Shown here one piece after another: positions 33,289 through 43,685 of a stretch of DNA of 64,000 nucleotides. Under the pieces are notes generated by a model, which searched no databases, had not been told where the DNA came from, and worked only from the letters and a program-made list of their open reading frames with translations. The position numbers and the translations under genes are program-made. Each line of letters opens with the position of its first letter. Position 1 is the stretch's first letter. The DNA is taken from contig NZ_JACHBP010000001.1 in the NCBI RefSeq assembly GCF_014200375.1, forward strand, positions 1,240,001-1,304,000. The letters are read 5' to 3'. Source of the DNA: Terrimesophilobacter mesophilus (GTDB taxonomy: Bacteria; Actinomycetota; Actinomycetes; Actinomycetales; Microbacteriaceae).

Positions 33289-33705
33289 TCAGAGGATCCC
33301 TGGGGAGACCGTGCGGAACCCGAGCTCACTTGCGGACAGGAGCAGCCGCTGGTCGTAGGCGCAGACGAGGTCGGCGTTCACGAGGGTTGCCGTCGCGAGA
33401 TGGATGGCGTCCAGGCTGCGGAGGGAGAAGGGCCCGAGCCGGGTGGCGATACTGGCGACCTGGTCGGTGATGGGGTACTCGATGACGCCGGACAACGCGG
33501 TCCCGATGAGATCCACGACTGTGAAGGGATCCATCTCGTCGAGACGCTGGCGGATGATCCGCGTCGTCTCGATCGTTCCGAGCGCCGAAGAGAACAACCT
33601 CGCCCCCAACTCGACGTGCTTCGCCAGCGTGTCGACGAGTGGCTCAGACTCCACCTCCTGCAATGCGCGCTTCACCAGCGCACTGCTGTCGACGTAGATG
33701 AGCAC
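33289..33705 (-). CDS. vapC: PIN-domain ribonuclease toxin, VapC type
   Basis: A 138-residue PIN-domain RNase. The acidic metal site is made of Asp6 (YVDSSALVK), Glu in GTIETTRI, Asp in LRSLDAIHLATA and the final Asp in AYDQRLL. VapC toxins cut tRNA or rRNA when free of antitoxin. It starts the base after the antitoxin stop codon (no spacer), so the two are coupled. Length and motifs are normal, so it looks active. Confidence 0.93.
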   Translation of the reverse strand: MLIYVDSSALVKRALQEVESEPLVDTLAKHVELGARLFSSALGTIETTRIIRQRLDEMDPFTVVDLIGTALSGVIEYPITDQVASIATRLGPFSLRSLDAIHLATATLVNADLVCAYDQRLLLSASELGFRTVSPGIL

Positions 33706-33981
33706 TCAGAACCTGTCTTCTCGGTCGAGCAGATCCGCTGTGGTGACACCCTCTGGCAACCGGAGTAGTCGCGGCGCCCGGCGGAACGGCTCACGCGGCG
33801 GTTTCACGATGCCTGCGGCGATGAGCTCTTCCAGGGTTCGGCCGGTCGGCTTGTTCGGCGAAAGGCCGAGGAAACTCTCGAGCGCCTCCCGGATGAGTGC
33901 CTGCTGCGAGCGGCCCGTGCGCTCGGCCTCCTCACGCAGGGCGACCGCCACCTCAGGGCGCAGTCTCAGATTCATGGCCAT
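33706..33981 (-). CDS. vapB: VapB-type antitoxin, ribbon-helix-helix
   Basis: A 91-residue antitoxin. The first 45 residues (MNLRLRPEVAVALREEAERTGRSQQALIREALESFLG) form a ribbon-helix-helix DNA-binding domain. The C-terminal part (TLEELIAAGIVKPPREPFRR and a Leu/Arg tail) should wrap the VapC active site. An ATG two codons later (MNLRL) is an alternative start. It lies directly upstream of vapC and probably represses its own promoter through the GTACC repeats just upstream. Confidence 0.9.
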   Translation of the reverse strand: MAMNLRLRPEVAVALREEAERTGRSQQALIREALESFLGLSPNKPTGRTLEELIAAGIVKPPREPFRRAPRLLRLPEGVTTADLLDREDRF

Positions 33982-33990
33982 TTCATCACG

Positions 33991-34016
33991 GTACCATTCG
34001 GTACCACTGCAGTACC
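33991..34016. promoter_or_regulatory. GTACC repeats upstream of vapBC, likely operator
   Basis: GTACC occurs at 33991, 34001 and 34012, spaced 10 and 11 bases, so all lie on one face of the helix; the first two are part of GGTACC palindromes. They start nine bases before the vapB start. This arrangement suits an oligomeric ribbon-helix-helix repressor. Confidence 0.6.
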
Positions 34017-34043
34017 GGCCATGCTGCTCACGGAATGTTCGAG

Positions 34044-35648
34044 TCAGTGCCGGTCGAGTATCGCCTTGAGATCGACGCCCCGCGGGAGCACACCGTAGAG
34101 TCGGCCGCGATCCTCGCCCAACCGCGACTGCACGAATGCGTGGGCAGCCGCCGCTGGTGCGAAGCGCAGCATGAGCGATGCCTGCAGGGTCAATGCCAGG
34201 CGCTCGGTGATGCGACGGGCCTGCGACGGTTCCGGAGCCACAGCGAGCTCCCGGCGGGTGTCAGCCAGGTAGGTGTCGAACAGGGGGTGGATGCCGTCGG
34301 CGAGGGAGACCTCGGCGAGGAACGCATCCACGGTGCCCGGCTCGCGGGCCATCGCCCGCAGCACATCGAGTGCGATGACGTTGCCGGATCCCTCCCAGAT
34401 CGCCATGACCGGCTGCTCCCGATACCGTCGAGCAAGCGGGAAGTCCTCGATGTAGCCGTTGCCGCCGAGGCACTCCATCGACTCGTAGGCGTGCTCCGGC
34501 CCGCGCTTGCAGATCCAGTACTTCGCCACGGCGGTCGCCAGGCGGCGGAATGCCTGCTCCTGATCGTCCGCATCGTCGTCGTGCGCGCGGGCGAGACGCA
34601 GGCCCGTCACGGTCGCCGCCTCGGATTCGAGCGCCAGGTCGGCGACCACCGCGGTCATCGCCGGCTGGTCGACGAGCTTCGCCCCGAACGCCGACCGGTG
34701 CCGCACCAGCCACAGGGCCTCGGCGACCGATTGGCGCATCCCTGCCGCCGTTCCCAGCACGCAGTCGAGGCGGGTGCGCGCGACCATCTCGATGATCGTG
34801 GCGACGCCGCGGCCCTCCTCGCCCAGAAGGTGGGCGACCGTGCCGTCGAACTCGACCTCGCACGAGGCGTTCGAACGGTTGCCGAGCTTGTTCTTCAGGC
34901 GTTGGATGGCGAAGGCATTCCGGGTGCCGTCCTCGAGCATCCGGGGGAGCAGGAAGCAACTGAGTCCAGCCGGTGCCTGCGCGAGGACGAGGAACGCATC
35001 CGACATGGGTGCGCTGCAGAACCACTTGTGCCCGGTGAGGCGATGGCTTCCGTCGCCGGCATCCACGGCGACCGTCGTGTTCGCCCGCACGTCGGAGCCA
35101 CCCTGCTTCTCGGTCATCGCCATGCCGAACAGCGCTGACGGTTTGCCCGAGGAGAGGGTTCCGTCGTAGTCGCGGCTCAGGAGCCGCGGAAGCCAGCGTG
35201 CGGTCAACGCTTCGGATGCCGCGAGCGCGGGCACCGCGGCGTGCGTCATCGAGACCGGGCAGGCGTGACCCGGCTCGACCTGCGCGAAGAGCATGAACGT
35301 CGCCGCTCGCGCGACATTCGCCCCCGGTCGCGGATCCGCCCACGCACTCGTGTGGGCCCCATGCGCGACAGCGGCCGTCAGGATGCGGTGGTACGACTCG
35401 TCGTAATCGACCTCGTCGATCCGGTTCCCGTAACGGTCATGGGTACGCAGTACCGGAACCTGAGTGTTGGCGACTTCGGCATCGTGCTGAAAGGCGGCAC
35501 TCCCGACGAGCTTCCCCACCTCGCGCAGCTCACCGAGCGCCCACTCGGCGCCGAACCGGGCCACCGCATCCACGAGCGGTCGGTTGGCACCGAACTCGTC
35601 CACGTCGACACGCGGTGGTGCCTGGTTCTCTCCGTCGTGGATGGACAT
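34044..35648 (-). CDS. AidB-like acyl-CoA dehydrogenase
   Basis: A 534-residue FAD protein of the AidB branch of acyl-CoA dehydrogenases. Visible: FGMAMTEKQGGSDVRANT (flavin-binding), TGHKWFCSAPMSDAFLVLAQ, RLKNKLGNRSNASCEVEF, and MECLGGNGYIEDFPLARRYRE with IWEGSGNVIALDVLRAM near residue 420. E. coli AidB is part of the response to alkylating agents, and has weak isovaleryl-CoA dehydrogenase activity; the job in actinobacteria is not settled. TAGCGT lies six bases before the ATG with no ribosome site, so the transcript is likely leaderless. It stands alone. Confidence 0.9.
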   Translation of the reverse strand: MSIHDGENQAPPRVDVDEFGANRPLVDAVARFGAEWALGELREVGKLVGSAAFQHDAEVANTQVPVLRTHDRYGNRIDEVDYDESYHRILTAAVAHGAHTSAWADPRPGANVARAATFMLFAQVEPGHACPVSMTHAAVPALAASEALTARWLPRLLSRDYDGTLSSGKPSALFGMAMTEKQGGSDVRANTTVAVDAGDGSHRLTGHKWFCSAPMSDAFLVLAQAPAGLSCFLLPRMLEDGTRNAFAIQRLKNKLGNRSNASCEVEFDGTVAHLLGEEGRGVATIIEMVARTRLDCVLGTAAGMRQSVAEALWLVRHRSAFGAKLVDQPAMTAVVADLALESEAATVTGLRLARAHDDDADDQEQAFRRLATAVAKYWICKRGPEHAYESMECLGGNGYIEDFPLARRYREQPVMAIWEGSGNVIALDVLRAMAREPGTVDAFLAEVSLADGIHPLFDTYLADTRRELAVAPEPSQARRITERLALTLQASLMLRFAPAAAAHAFVQSRLGEDRGRLYGVLPRGVDLKAILDRH

Positions 35649-35709
35649 GCCACCACGCTAATCCCGAACGCGGGAATCCGTACCTGCGGCCAGCCCGCCG
35701 TGTCGAGCG

Positions 35710-36573
35710 CTAGCGCCGGAGCTCCAGGGTGCAGCACTTGACGCCACCGCCACCGAGCAGCAGCTCGGAGAGGTCGACGCCGATCGGGTTGTAGCCGTGC
35801 TCCCGCAGCTGCCGTTCGAAGTCCTTCGCCCGTGAGGCGATCACCACGTTGTACCCGTCGGAGTACGAATTGAGCCCGAGCACGGAGGCGTCCTCCTCCG
35901 TGACGATGATCGCATCCGGGTATCTCTCGCGCAGGACGGAGAGACCGGCATCATTGAACGCCGACGGCAGGTAGGCGATGTTCGCCGCTTCGCCGGGGGC
36001 CGGGGCAGGATCGAGGACCGCGATGGCCGTGTCGACGTGGTAGAAGCTCGGGTTCACGAGCTCGAGCGAGATGACGTCACGGCCGAAGATCTCGGCCACT
36101 TCGCGATGGCTGGCACGATCAGTGCGGAACCCGGTTCCGGCCAGGATCGTGTCGCCGACGAGCAGGAAGTCCCCCTCGCCCTCGTTGACCTCCTTCGGCA
36201 CGCGCACGTCGTATCCGTTCGCGCGGAACCAATCCATGTATGCGGGGCCCTCAGGCTGCCGCTCGGGGTAGGTGAAGTTCGCACCGTATGCGATGTTGTC
36301 GAGGACGAAACCTCCGTTGGCCGCGTACACCATGTCGGGAAGCCCGTCGATCGGGTCGACGAGCTGAACGTCGAATCCGAGCTCGAGATAGGTGCGGTAG
36401 AGCTCATTCCACTGCGTCACCGCGAGCGACGTGTCGGTCGGGTTCTCCGGATGCATCCACGGGTTGATCTGATAGCTCACGGTGAAATAATCGGGTCGGC
36501 ACATGAGCACCGACCTCTTCGACACCGTGCGTTCAGGGGTCTCGGCTCGATTCCGGGCGAGAGTCTCGGTCAT
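35710..36573 (-). CDS. ddaH: Dimethylargininase / arginine-deiminase-like amidinotransferase
   Basis: A 287-residue guanidine-modifying enzyme. MCRPDYFTVSYQINPWM, PDMVYAANGGFV, EGEGDFLLVGD, PSFYHVDTAIAVLD and the catalytic Cys near the end (GGGGVKCCTLE) place it with dimethylarginine dimethylaminohydrolases and related ornithine/citrulline-forming enzymes. The likely reaction gives citrulline and an amine. I start at MTETLAR with GGAG six bases upstream; an ATG four codons earlier has its ribosome site too close. It is divergent from an Lrp-type regulator, which probably controls it. In related genomes a rocD transaminase often sits beside it; none is here. Confidence 0.88.
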   Translation of the reverse strand: MTETLARNRAETPERTVSKRSVLMCRPDYFTVSYQINPWMHPENPTDTSLAVTQWNELYRTYLELGFDVQLVDPIDGLPDMVYAANGGFVLDNIAYGANFTYPERQPEGPAYMDWFRANGYDVRVPKEVNEGEGDFLLVGDTILAGTGFRTDRASHREVAEIFGRDVISLELVNPSFYHVDTAIAVLDPAPAPGEAANIAYLPSAFNDAGLSVLRERYPDAIIVTEEDASVLGLNSYSDGYNVVIASRAKDFERQLREHGYNPIGVDLSELLLGGGGVKCCTLELRR

Positions 36574-36735
36574 GGCCTGCTCCATTCCTTCGGCGGACTA
36601 CGTCACTCCCTCGAGCCCCGTCCCGGGACGCCGGTTCAAGTCTGTCACGGCGGTATCTGACGCTTCACGCCGAAGGGCGCATTGATCCTGCGTGGTGACT
36701 CCCCTCGGCACAACGATTCACCATAGGATCTGCAC

Positions 36736-37173
36736 ATGGACAGCCTCGATTACGGCATCATCGACCTTCTCCGCCAGAACGCTCGTGCCGGGTACGGCGA
36801 CATCGGGGAGGTGATCGGGCTGTCGGCATCCGCCGTCAAGCGCCGCGTGGACCGACTCGTCGCCGACAAGGTGATTCGTGGGTTCACGATCCAGGTCGAC
36901 CCGAACGTCGACGGCCTGGCGACTGAGGCCTACGTCGAACTGTTCTGCCGCGGCACGGTCGCCCCTGAGGACCTCCGCCGCATCCTCGCCGCCGTGCCCG
37001 AGGTCGTCGACGCGGGGACGGTCACGGGCAGCGCGGATGCGATCGTCCACATGCGTTCGCGAGACATCGCGAGTCTCGAGGTCGCCCTCGAGCGGGTCAG
37101 GCTTGCGCCCAACGTCGATCACACGCGATCAGCGATCGTCCTGTCCAAGCTCATCCACCGAACCCAGGAGTGA
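36736..37173 (+). CDS. Lrp/AsnC-family regulator
   Basis: A 145-residue amino-acid-sensing regulator. The helix-turn-helix is GYGDIGEVIGLSASAVKRRVDRLVADKVI, preceded by LDYGIIDLLRQNAR; the ligand part (AYVELFCRG onward) is the usual RAM fold. TAGGAT ends six bases before the ATG, so the gene looks leaderless. It is divergent from the dimethylargininase gene, and arginine or a related amino acid is the probable ligand. Confidence 0.9.
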   Translation: MDSLDYGIIDLLRQNARAGYGDIGEVIGLSASAVKRRVDRLVADKVIRGFTIQVDPNVDGLATEAYVELFCRGTVAPEDLRRILAAVPEVVDAGTVTGSADAIVHMRSRDIASLEVALERVRLAPNVDHTRSAIVLSKLIHRTQE

Positions 37174-37176
37174 CGA

Positions 37177-37758
37177 TCAGGCGGCGAGCGACTCGTCCTC
37201 GGCGCGCAGCGGCTTGAGCGCTCCGGCCCACGCGGCGATCTGGTCGACCTGCTTCTGCAACTCCTCTAGGTGCAGGTCGGCCGGCGCGAACTCCGAGAAG
37301 TTCTTCCAGTCGGTGAAGATCGAGAGCATGACGTTCTGGCGCACGTCGGCGATCTCGAGTTCGGCGAGGATCTGGCGGAGGTGCTCGTTCGCGCGCACAC
37401 CGCCCATGCTGCCGTAGCTCACGATGCCCGCGGCCTTGTTGTGCCACTCGGCGGCGACGAAGTCGAGCGCATTCTTGAGCGAGCCGGGCAGCGAGTGGTT
37501 GTACTCGGGCGTGACGAAGATGTATCCGTCGAACTCGTCGATCCGGTTCGCCCACGCCCTGGTGTGCGCGTGCTGGTACTGGCCCATGCCGGCAGGAAGC
37601 GCCTCGTCGAGAATCGGCAGCGCGTAGTCGGCGAGGTCGACCAGTTCGAACTCGACGCCATCGGCCTTCGCGTTCGCCTTGACCCATTCGCCCACGGCGA
37701 GGCCCTTGCGGCCCGGACGGGTACTGCCGACGATGATTCCGATCCTGAGGTGTGACAC
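37177..37758 (-). CDS. NADPH-dependent FMN reductase
   Basis: A 193-residue flavodoxin-fold reductase. IGIIVGSTRPGRKG (FMN phosphate loop) and FVTPEYNHSLPGSLKNALD are the family blocks; YGSMGGVRANEHLRQIL follows. Such enzymes reduce FMN, quinones or azo dyes and help against electrophile stress. GTG start with AAAGGG upstream. It is divergent from a MarR regulator, and the promoter lies inside a perfect inverted repeat, so MarR control is likely. Confidence 0.92.
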   Translation of the reverse strand: MSHLRIGIIVGSTRPGRKGLAVGEWVKANAKADGVEFELVDLADYALPILDEALPAGMGQYQHAHTRAWANRIDEFDGYIFVTPEYNHSLPGSLKNALDFVAAEWHNKAAGIVSYGSMGGVRANEHLRQILAELEIADVRQNVMLSIFTDWKNFSEFAPADLHLEELQKQVDQIAAWAGALKPLRAEDESLAA

Positions 37759-37799
37759 TGGTGCCCTTTCGCTGCATTTCCGACGCCGCCAAAACTTGG

Positions 37800-37838
37800 T
37801 GACACATCACCATAATTCACCACTGGTTGATGTGTCAA
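37800..37838. promoter_or_regulatory. FMN reductase promoter inside a MarR-type inverted repeat
   Basis: TGACACATCA (37800-37809) and TGATGTGTCA (37828-37837) are perfect inverted arms 18 bases apart. On the minus strand TTGACA (37833-37838) and TATGGT (37809-37814) are 18 bases apart: a near-ideal promoter for the reductase, with the arms covering the -35 box and the start region. The same site lies upstream of the MarR gene. Confidence 0.8.
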
Positions 37839-37861
37839 CTATCTAGTAGGATGTTCACAGG

Positions 37862-38338
37862 ATGTCCGAAGTCTCCGAGGTCAGCGAAGCGGAATGGGCC
37901 GTCTGGCGCACCTTCTACGCCATGCGACGGCAGCTCGACCGCGCCCTCGAAGACCAGCTTCAACGGGACGCCGGAATCTCCGGCCCCGACTACGAGATCC
38001 TGCTCTCCCTGTTCGAGTCTCCTCAGAGACGGATGCGCAGTCGCGACCTCTCCGCGCGCATCGGCTGGGAGAAGAGCCGCATCTCGCACCAGGTCACCCG
38101 CATGGAGAACCGGGGCCTCGTCGAGCGCAGCGAGTGCGAGGACGACCTGCGCGGCACCTGGATCGGCCTGACCACCGAGGGCCGCCGTGCCGTGCTCGGG
38201 GCGATGCGCGAGCACACCACGGCCATCCGGAACCTGTTCTTCGACGTCCTCACGCCCGACGAGCTCGCATCACTGCGGGCCGTCTCCGATCGCGTGCTCG
38301 GTGCGATCAACCCGCCCCTGTGCGACGAGGCCTCCTGA
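37862..38338 (+). CDS. MarR-family regulator
   Basis: A 158-residue winged helix regulator. GISGPDYEILLSLFESPQRRMRSRDLSARIGWEKSRISHQVTRM is the DNA-binding region, with the wing ECEDDLRGTWIGL. A Cys (ECEDD) in the wing and one at the C-terminus could sense oxidants or quinones, but this is not shown. It is divergent from the FMN reductase and should bind the inverted repeat between them. Confidence 0.92.
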   Translation: MSEVSEVSEAEWAVWRTFYAMRRQLDRALEDQLQRDAGISGPDYEILLSLFESPQRRMRSRDLSARIGWEKSRISHQVTRMENRGLVERSECEDDLRGTWIGLTTEGRRAVLGAMREHTTAIRNLFFDVLTPDELASLRAVSDRVLGAINPPLCDEAS

Positions 38339-38348
38339 GCGTTTGCCG

Positions 38349-39965
<1,617 letters not shown>

Positions 39966-39985
39966 GATGGTCTTCTCTCCTGACT

Positions 39986-41302
39986 TCAGAACTGGGCGGT
40001 CTCGGTGGAGCCGACGAGGGCGAGCGTCTGGCTGCCGGGGTTGAGTACCGTCGCCACGCGATCGAAGTAGCCGGTACCGACCTCGCGCTGGTGGCGGGTG
40101 GCGGTGTATCCGTTCGCCTCGGAGGCGAACTCGGCCTCCTGGAGTTCGACGTAGGCGCTCATCTGGCGGTCCTGGTAGCCGCGTGCGAGCTCGAACATCG
40201 AGTGGTTGAGCGCGTGGAATCCGGCGAGGGTGATGAACTGGAACGCGTAGCCCATGGCGGCGAGCTCACGCTGGAACCTGGCGATCGTGTCGTCGTCGAG
40301 GTGGCTCTTCCAGTTGAAGGACGGCGAGCAGTTGTAGGCGAGCTTCTTGCCGGGGAACTCGCGGTGGATGCTCTCGGCGAAGGTGCGCGCGAGCGCGAGG
40401 TCCGGCTCGGACGACTCCACCCAGAGCAGGTCCGCGTACGGAGCGTAGGCGTGGCCGCGGGCGAGCACCGTCTCGATGCCGGGCGCGGTCTGGTAGAAGC
40501 CCTCCGCCGTGCGCTCGCCGTCGATGAACGGGCGGTCGCGCTCGTCGATGTCGCTCGTGATGAGGGTCGCGGCGAGCGCGTCGGTCCGGGCGATGACGAT
40601 CGTCGGCACGCCGGCGACGTCGGCCGCGAGACGGGCGGCATTGAGGGTGCGGATGTGCTGGCCGGTCGGCACGAGCACCTTGCCTCCCATGTGCCCGCAC
40701 TTCTTCTCGGAAGCCAGCTGGTCCTCCCAGTGCACACCCGCGGCTCCGGCCTCGATCATCGAGTGCATGAGTTCGTAGGCGTTGAGCGGGCCGCCGAAGC
40801 CGGCCTCGGCATCCGCGACGATGGGGGCGAGCCAGTCGATGCCTTCGGTTTCAGGGAGCGGTGTACCCTCGACCTGGCTCGCGCGCAGGAGCGCGTTGTT
40901 GATGCGGCGCACGACGGCCGGGACCGAGTTCGCCGGATACAGGCTCTGGTCGGGGTAGGTCTGGCCGGCCAGGTTCGCGTCGGCGGCGACCTGCCAGCCG
41001 GACAGGTAGATGGCCTTCAGCCCCGCCCGAACCTGCTGCACCGCCTGGTTGCCGGTGAGCGCGCCGAGGGCTCGCACCCACTCGCCGTCCTCGTTGATGA
41101 GCCGCCACAGGTTCTCGGCACCGCGGCGGGCCAGTGTGCGCTCCTCGCGCACCGAGCCACGAAGTTCGATGACGTCCTCGGCTGAGTAGTCGCGGGCGAT
41201 GCCGCTCCACCGCGCGTTCGTCTTCCACTCGGTCTCGAGCTGCGCCGCGGTCTGGCTCTGGTCGCCGGGTCGCCGTTCGTCGCTGTCGGTGTGGGTGCTC
41301 AT
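39986..41302 (-). CDS. aceA: Isocitrate lyase
   Basis: Splits isocitrate to glyoxylate and succinate for growth on acetate and fatty acids. The 438-residue form is the usual actinobacterial size. The catalytic loop KKCGHMGGK is at residues 200-208; [13 protein letters not shown] and SCS-free C-terminus with NCSPSFNWK are also typical. AGGAGG lies seven bases before MSTHTD; a longer frame upstream has no similarity. It is divergent from ramB, whose product controls acetate genes in corynebacteria. Confidence 0.97.
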   Translation of the reverse strand: MSTHTDSDERRPGDQSQTAAQLETEWKTNARWSGIARDYSAEDVIELRGSVREERTLARRGAENLWRLINEDGEWVRALGALTGNQAVQQVRAGLKAIYLSGWQVAADANLAGQTYPDQSLYPANSVPAVVRRINNALLRASQVEGTPLPETEGIDWLAPIVADAEAGFGGPLNAYELMHSMIEAGAAGVHWEDQLASEKKCGHMGGKVLVPTGQHIRTLNAARLAADVAGVPTIVIARTDALAATLITSDIDERDRPFIDGERTAEGFYQTAPGIETVLARGHAYAPYADLLWVESSEPDLALARTFAESIHREFPGKKLAYNCSPSFNWKSHLDDDTIARFQRELAAMGYAFQFITLAGFHALNHSMFELARGYQDRQMSAYVELQEAEFASEANGYTATRHQREVGTGYFDRVATVLNPGSQTLALVGSTETAQF

Positions 41303-41422
41303 GGATGCCTCCTGTGTTTCTGCACTGTGCGCCCGCACTGTGCCTCTGTGGATCCCACTCTCGGGCAACATCAACCCGTCTTCCGCAGATGGAAGCACAG
41401 AAGTTTTGCCGTTCTTCTCTTT

Positions 41423-41443
41423 CGCAGAAGAACCACTTCTGCG
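41423..41443. promoter_or_regulatory. 8-bp inverted repeat before ramB, likely RamB site
   Basis: CGCAGAAG (41423-41430) and CTTCTGCG (41436-41443) are perfect arms with a five-base gap, twelve bases before the ramB ATG. A related GAAGTTTTGCC lies at 41400-41410. The site is placed to control ramB itself and perhaps aceA. It does not equal the known corynebacterial RamB sequence AAAGTTTGCAAA. Confidence 0.45.
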
Positions 41444-41454
41444 AGGCTGGTCGG

Positions 41455-42918
41455 ATGACACTGCAGCACCCGCCGATCCCCCACGATGAGGAGATGCTCG
41501 ACGCACTCACGATCGGCAGGCGCATCCGGAGCCTGCGCAACCAGCGCGGGATGACCCTCGACGACCTCGGTGCCGCGATCGGCCGCGCGGCATCCCAGGT
41601 GAGCGTGCTCGAGAACGGCAAGCGCGAGCCCAGGGTGAGCGACCTGCAGACCGTGGCGAAGGCGCTCTCCGTGCCCCTTGCCGAGCTCCTGAGCGCCGAG
41701 CCGCCCTCTCCGCGGGCAGCGCGCGAGATCGCACTCACGCGCGCACAGTCCGGCCCGCTGTTCTCCGCGCTCGACATCGCTCCGGTGCCGGTGCGCAAGA
41801 GTCTCGGCGACGAGGCGATCGACGTCATCCTCGCGTTGCACTCCGAGCTCGAGCGCCTGCACCGCGAGCGCGCGGCGACGCCGGAGGACGCCCGTCGCGC
41901 GAACACCGAACTACGCAGGCGGATGCGGCGACAGAACAACTACTTCCCCGAGCTCGAGGCCGAAGCGCGCAGGCTGCTGGCTGCGGTCGGGCACGCCGGG
42001 GGGCCGCTCTCCCAGCGCACCGCATCCGATCTCGCCGCCCACCTCGGTTTCACGCTGCACTATGTTCCCGACCTGCCCGATTCGACCAGATCGGTGAGCG
42101 ATCTCGCCCACCACCGCATCTACCTGCCGGTGAGCCGCGGCGGCGACCCGCGTGGCGCACTCCTGCGCGCGCTCGCCGGCCAGGTGCTCGGAGCGAAGGA
42201 GCCGGCGGACTACGACCAGTTCCTGCTGCAGCGTGTCGAGACGAACTACCTCGCCGCCGCGCTCATGATCCCCGAGGACGACGCGGTCCCGTTCCTTCTC
42301 CAGGCGCGCGACCGACGTGAGCTCTCGGTCGAAGACCTGCGGGACGCCTACGCCGTCACCTACGAGACGGCCGGCCACCGCTTCACGAATCTCGCGACGC
42401 AGCACCTCGGCATCCCGGTGCACTTCCTCAAGACACACGAGACCGGCACGATCCTCAAGGCCTACGAGAACGACGATGCTCAGTTCCCAACGGATGTGCT
42501 CGGCGCCGTCGAGGGACAGCTCGTCTGCCGGCAGTGGAGCGCACGACAGGTGTTCGACATCGCCGACCGGTTCAGCCCGTACAACCAGTACACCGACAAG
42601 CCGAACGGCACCTACTGGTGCTCGTCGAGCATCCAGTCGACCTCGCGCGGCGACTACTCGGTGAGCGTCGGAACCCCGTTCGCCCATGTCAAGTGGTTCC
42701 GCGGTCGCGATACGGCGCACCGTAAGACATCCGGATGCCCGGATCCCGCGTGCTGCCGCCGCCCGCCGCAGGGCCTCGCCGACCGCTGGGCCGGGCAGAC
42801 ATTCCCGAGCCCGCGGCTGCAGTCCTCACTGCTCGCCGCGGTACCATCCGAGTCGTTCACCGGAGTGGACCGCACCGAGGTCTACGCGTTCCTCGAGCAG
42901 CACGCACCGGAAGAGTGA
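41455..42918 (+). CDS. ramB: RamB-like transcriptional regulator of acetate/fatty acid metabolism
   Basis: A 487-residue regulator of the ScfR/RamB type. The N-terminal XRE helix-turn-helix is in [20 protein letters not shown] and [18 protein letters not shown] peptidase-M78-like middle ([18 protein letters not shown] type: [14 protein letters not shown]) and a C-terminal Cys-rich domain (CPDPACC, with [14 protein letters not shown]) follow, as in RamB. It should sense acetyl-CoA or related signals. GAGG lies before the ATG. It is divergent from aceA. Confidence 0.92.
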   Translation: MTLQHPPIPHDEEMLDALTIGRRIRSLRNQRGMTLDDLGAAIGRAASQVSVLENGKREPRVSDLQTVAKALSVPLAELLSAEPPSPRAAREIALTRAQSGPLFSALDIAPVPVRKSLGDEAIDVILALHSELERLHRERAATPEDARRANTELRRRMRRQNNYFPELEAEARRLLAAVGHAGGPLSQRTASDLAAHLGFTLHYVPDLPDSTRSVSDLAHHRIYLPVSRGGDPRGALLRALAGQVLGAKEPADYDQFLLQRVETNYLAAALMIPEDDAVPFLLQARDRRELSVEDLRDAYAVTYETAGHRFTNLATQHLGIPVHFLKTHETGTILKAYENDDAQFPTDVLGAVEGQLVCRQWSARQVFDIADRFSPYNQYTDKPNGTYWCSSSIQSTSRGDYSVSVGTPFAHVKWFRGRDTAHRKTSGCPDPACCRRPPQGLADRWAGQTFPSPRLQSSLLAAVPSESFTGVDRTEVYAFLEQHAPEE

Positions 42919-42940
42919 CCCCGGCCCGAGCGGGGGACCG

Positions 42941-43486
42941 TCAATCCCACACGCTCGGCGCGGGCGACTTCGACGACGGCAGAGCGGAATCCGCTCCCCA
43001 CTGGAGCAACCACGCTGGAAGCGCATTCGGCAGAGGAGCGTCGCCGAGCAGTGCCACGAGCCCATCCATGGGGGCGTGGCCGCCCGACTTCGCCAGAAAG
43101 CGTCCGCGAACGTACAATCGCGCGGCGATCTCACCCTTCGCGACGAATCGTTGTTCCAGATAGACGTCGCGGCCGTCCACGCCCAGGAAGCGACTCTCGA
43201 GTGTGAACCTCTGCCACGGCTGCAGCGACGTCCGATAGGAGATGGTGGAACTCGCGACCACCGGATACCACCCTCGTTTGCGGAGCTCCGGCCAGAGGCC
43301 GCTCCGCTGCAGCAGGTCGAATCGACCGATGTCGGAGATGGAGAGATACCGGCCGTTGTTCATGTGGCCGTAGAAATCCAGATCGGTCGGAAGGACCCGG
43401 AAACGCGTCGAGATGACGTCGAAGGGCCTTGCATCCTTCCGTACGGGAGTCAGGAAGCTCAGCAGGGTCCGCCACCACAGGTTCAC
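42941..43486 (-). CDS. Hot-dog-fold thioesterase
   Basis: A 181-residue 4HBT-type thioesterase. RVLPTDLDFYGHMNNGRYLSI is the family signature with the catalytic Asp/His/Asn region, followed by the long helix DIGRFDLLQRSGLWPEL. It probably splits acyl-CoA thioesters. The start is taken at the second of two GTG codons, because TAGTCT lies six bases before it (leaderless pattern); the first is one codon upstream. It is convergent with ramB, 22 bases apart. Confidence 0.88.
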   Translation of the reverse strand: MNLWWRTLLSFLTPVRKDARPFDVISTRFRVLPTDLDFYGHMNNGRYLSISDIGRFDLLQRSGLWPELRKRGWYPVVASSTISYRTSLQPWQRFTLESRFLGVDGRDVYLEQRFVAKGEIAARLYVRGRFLAKSGGHAPMDGLVALLGDAPLPNALPAWLLQWGADSALPSSKSPAPSVWD

Positions 43487-43685
43487 CACGGCAGACTACC
43501 GCCGGCACCTCGGAATTCGTGAACCGCTGTCCACAGCGAAATGAATGGTGAAATCCTCTATCGACCGCTGATTCCGTATCGAATTGGTCCCGTTCTCGGC
43601 GAATATCGTTGCGATCAGGACGAATATCCGATTGACTGCCAAGGACTCGTACTTCGGGGAGTTGAGCCGAAAGGGACACTACGAC

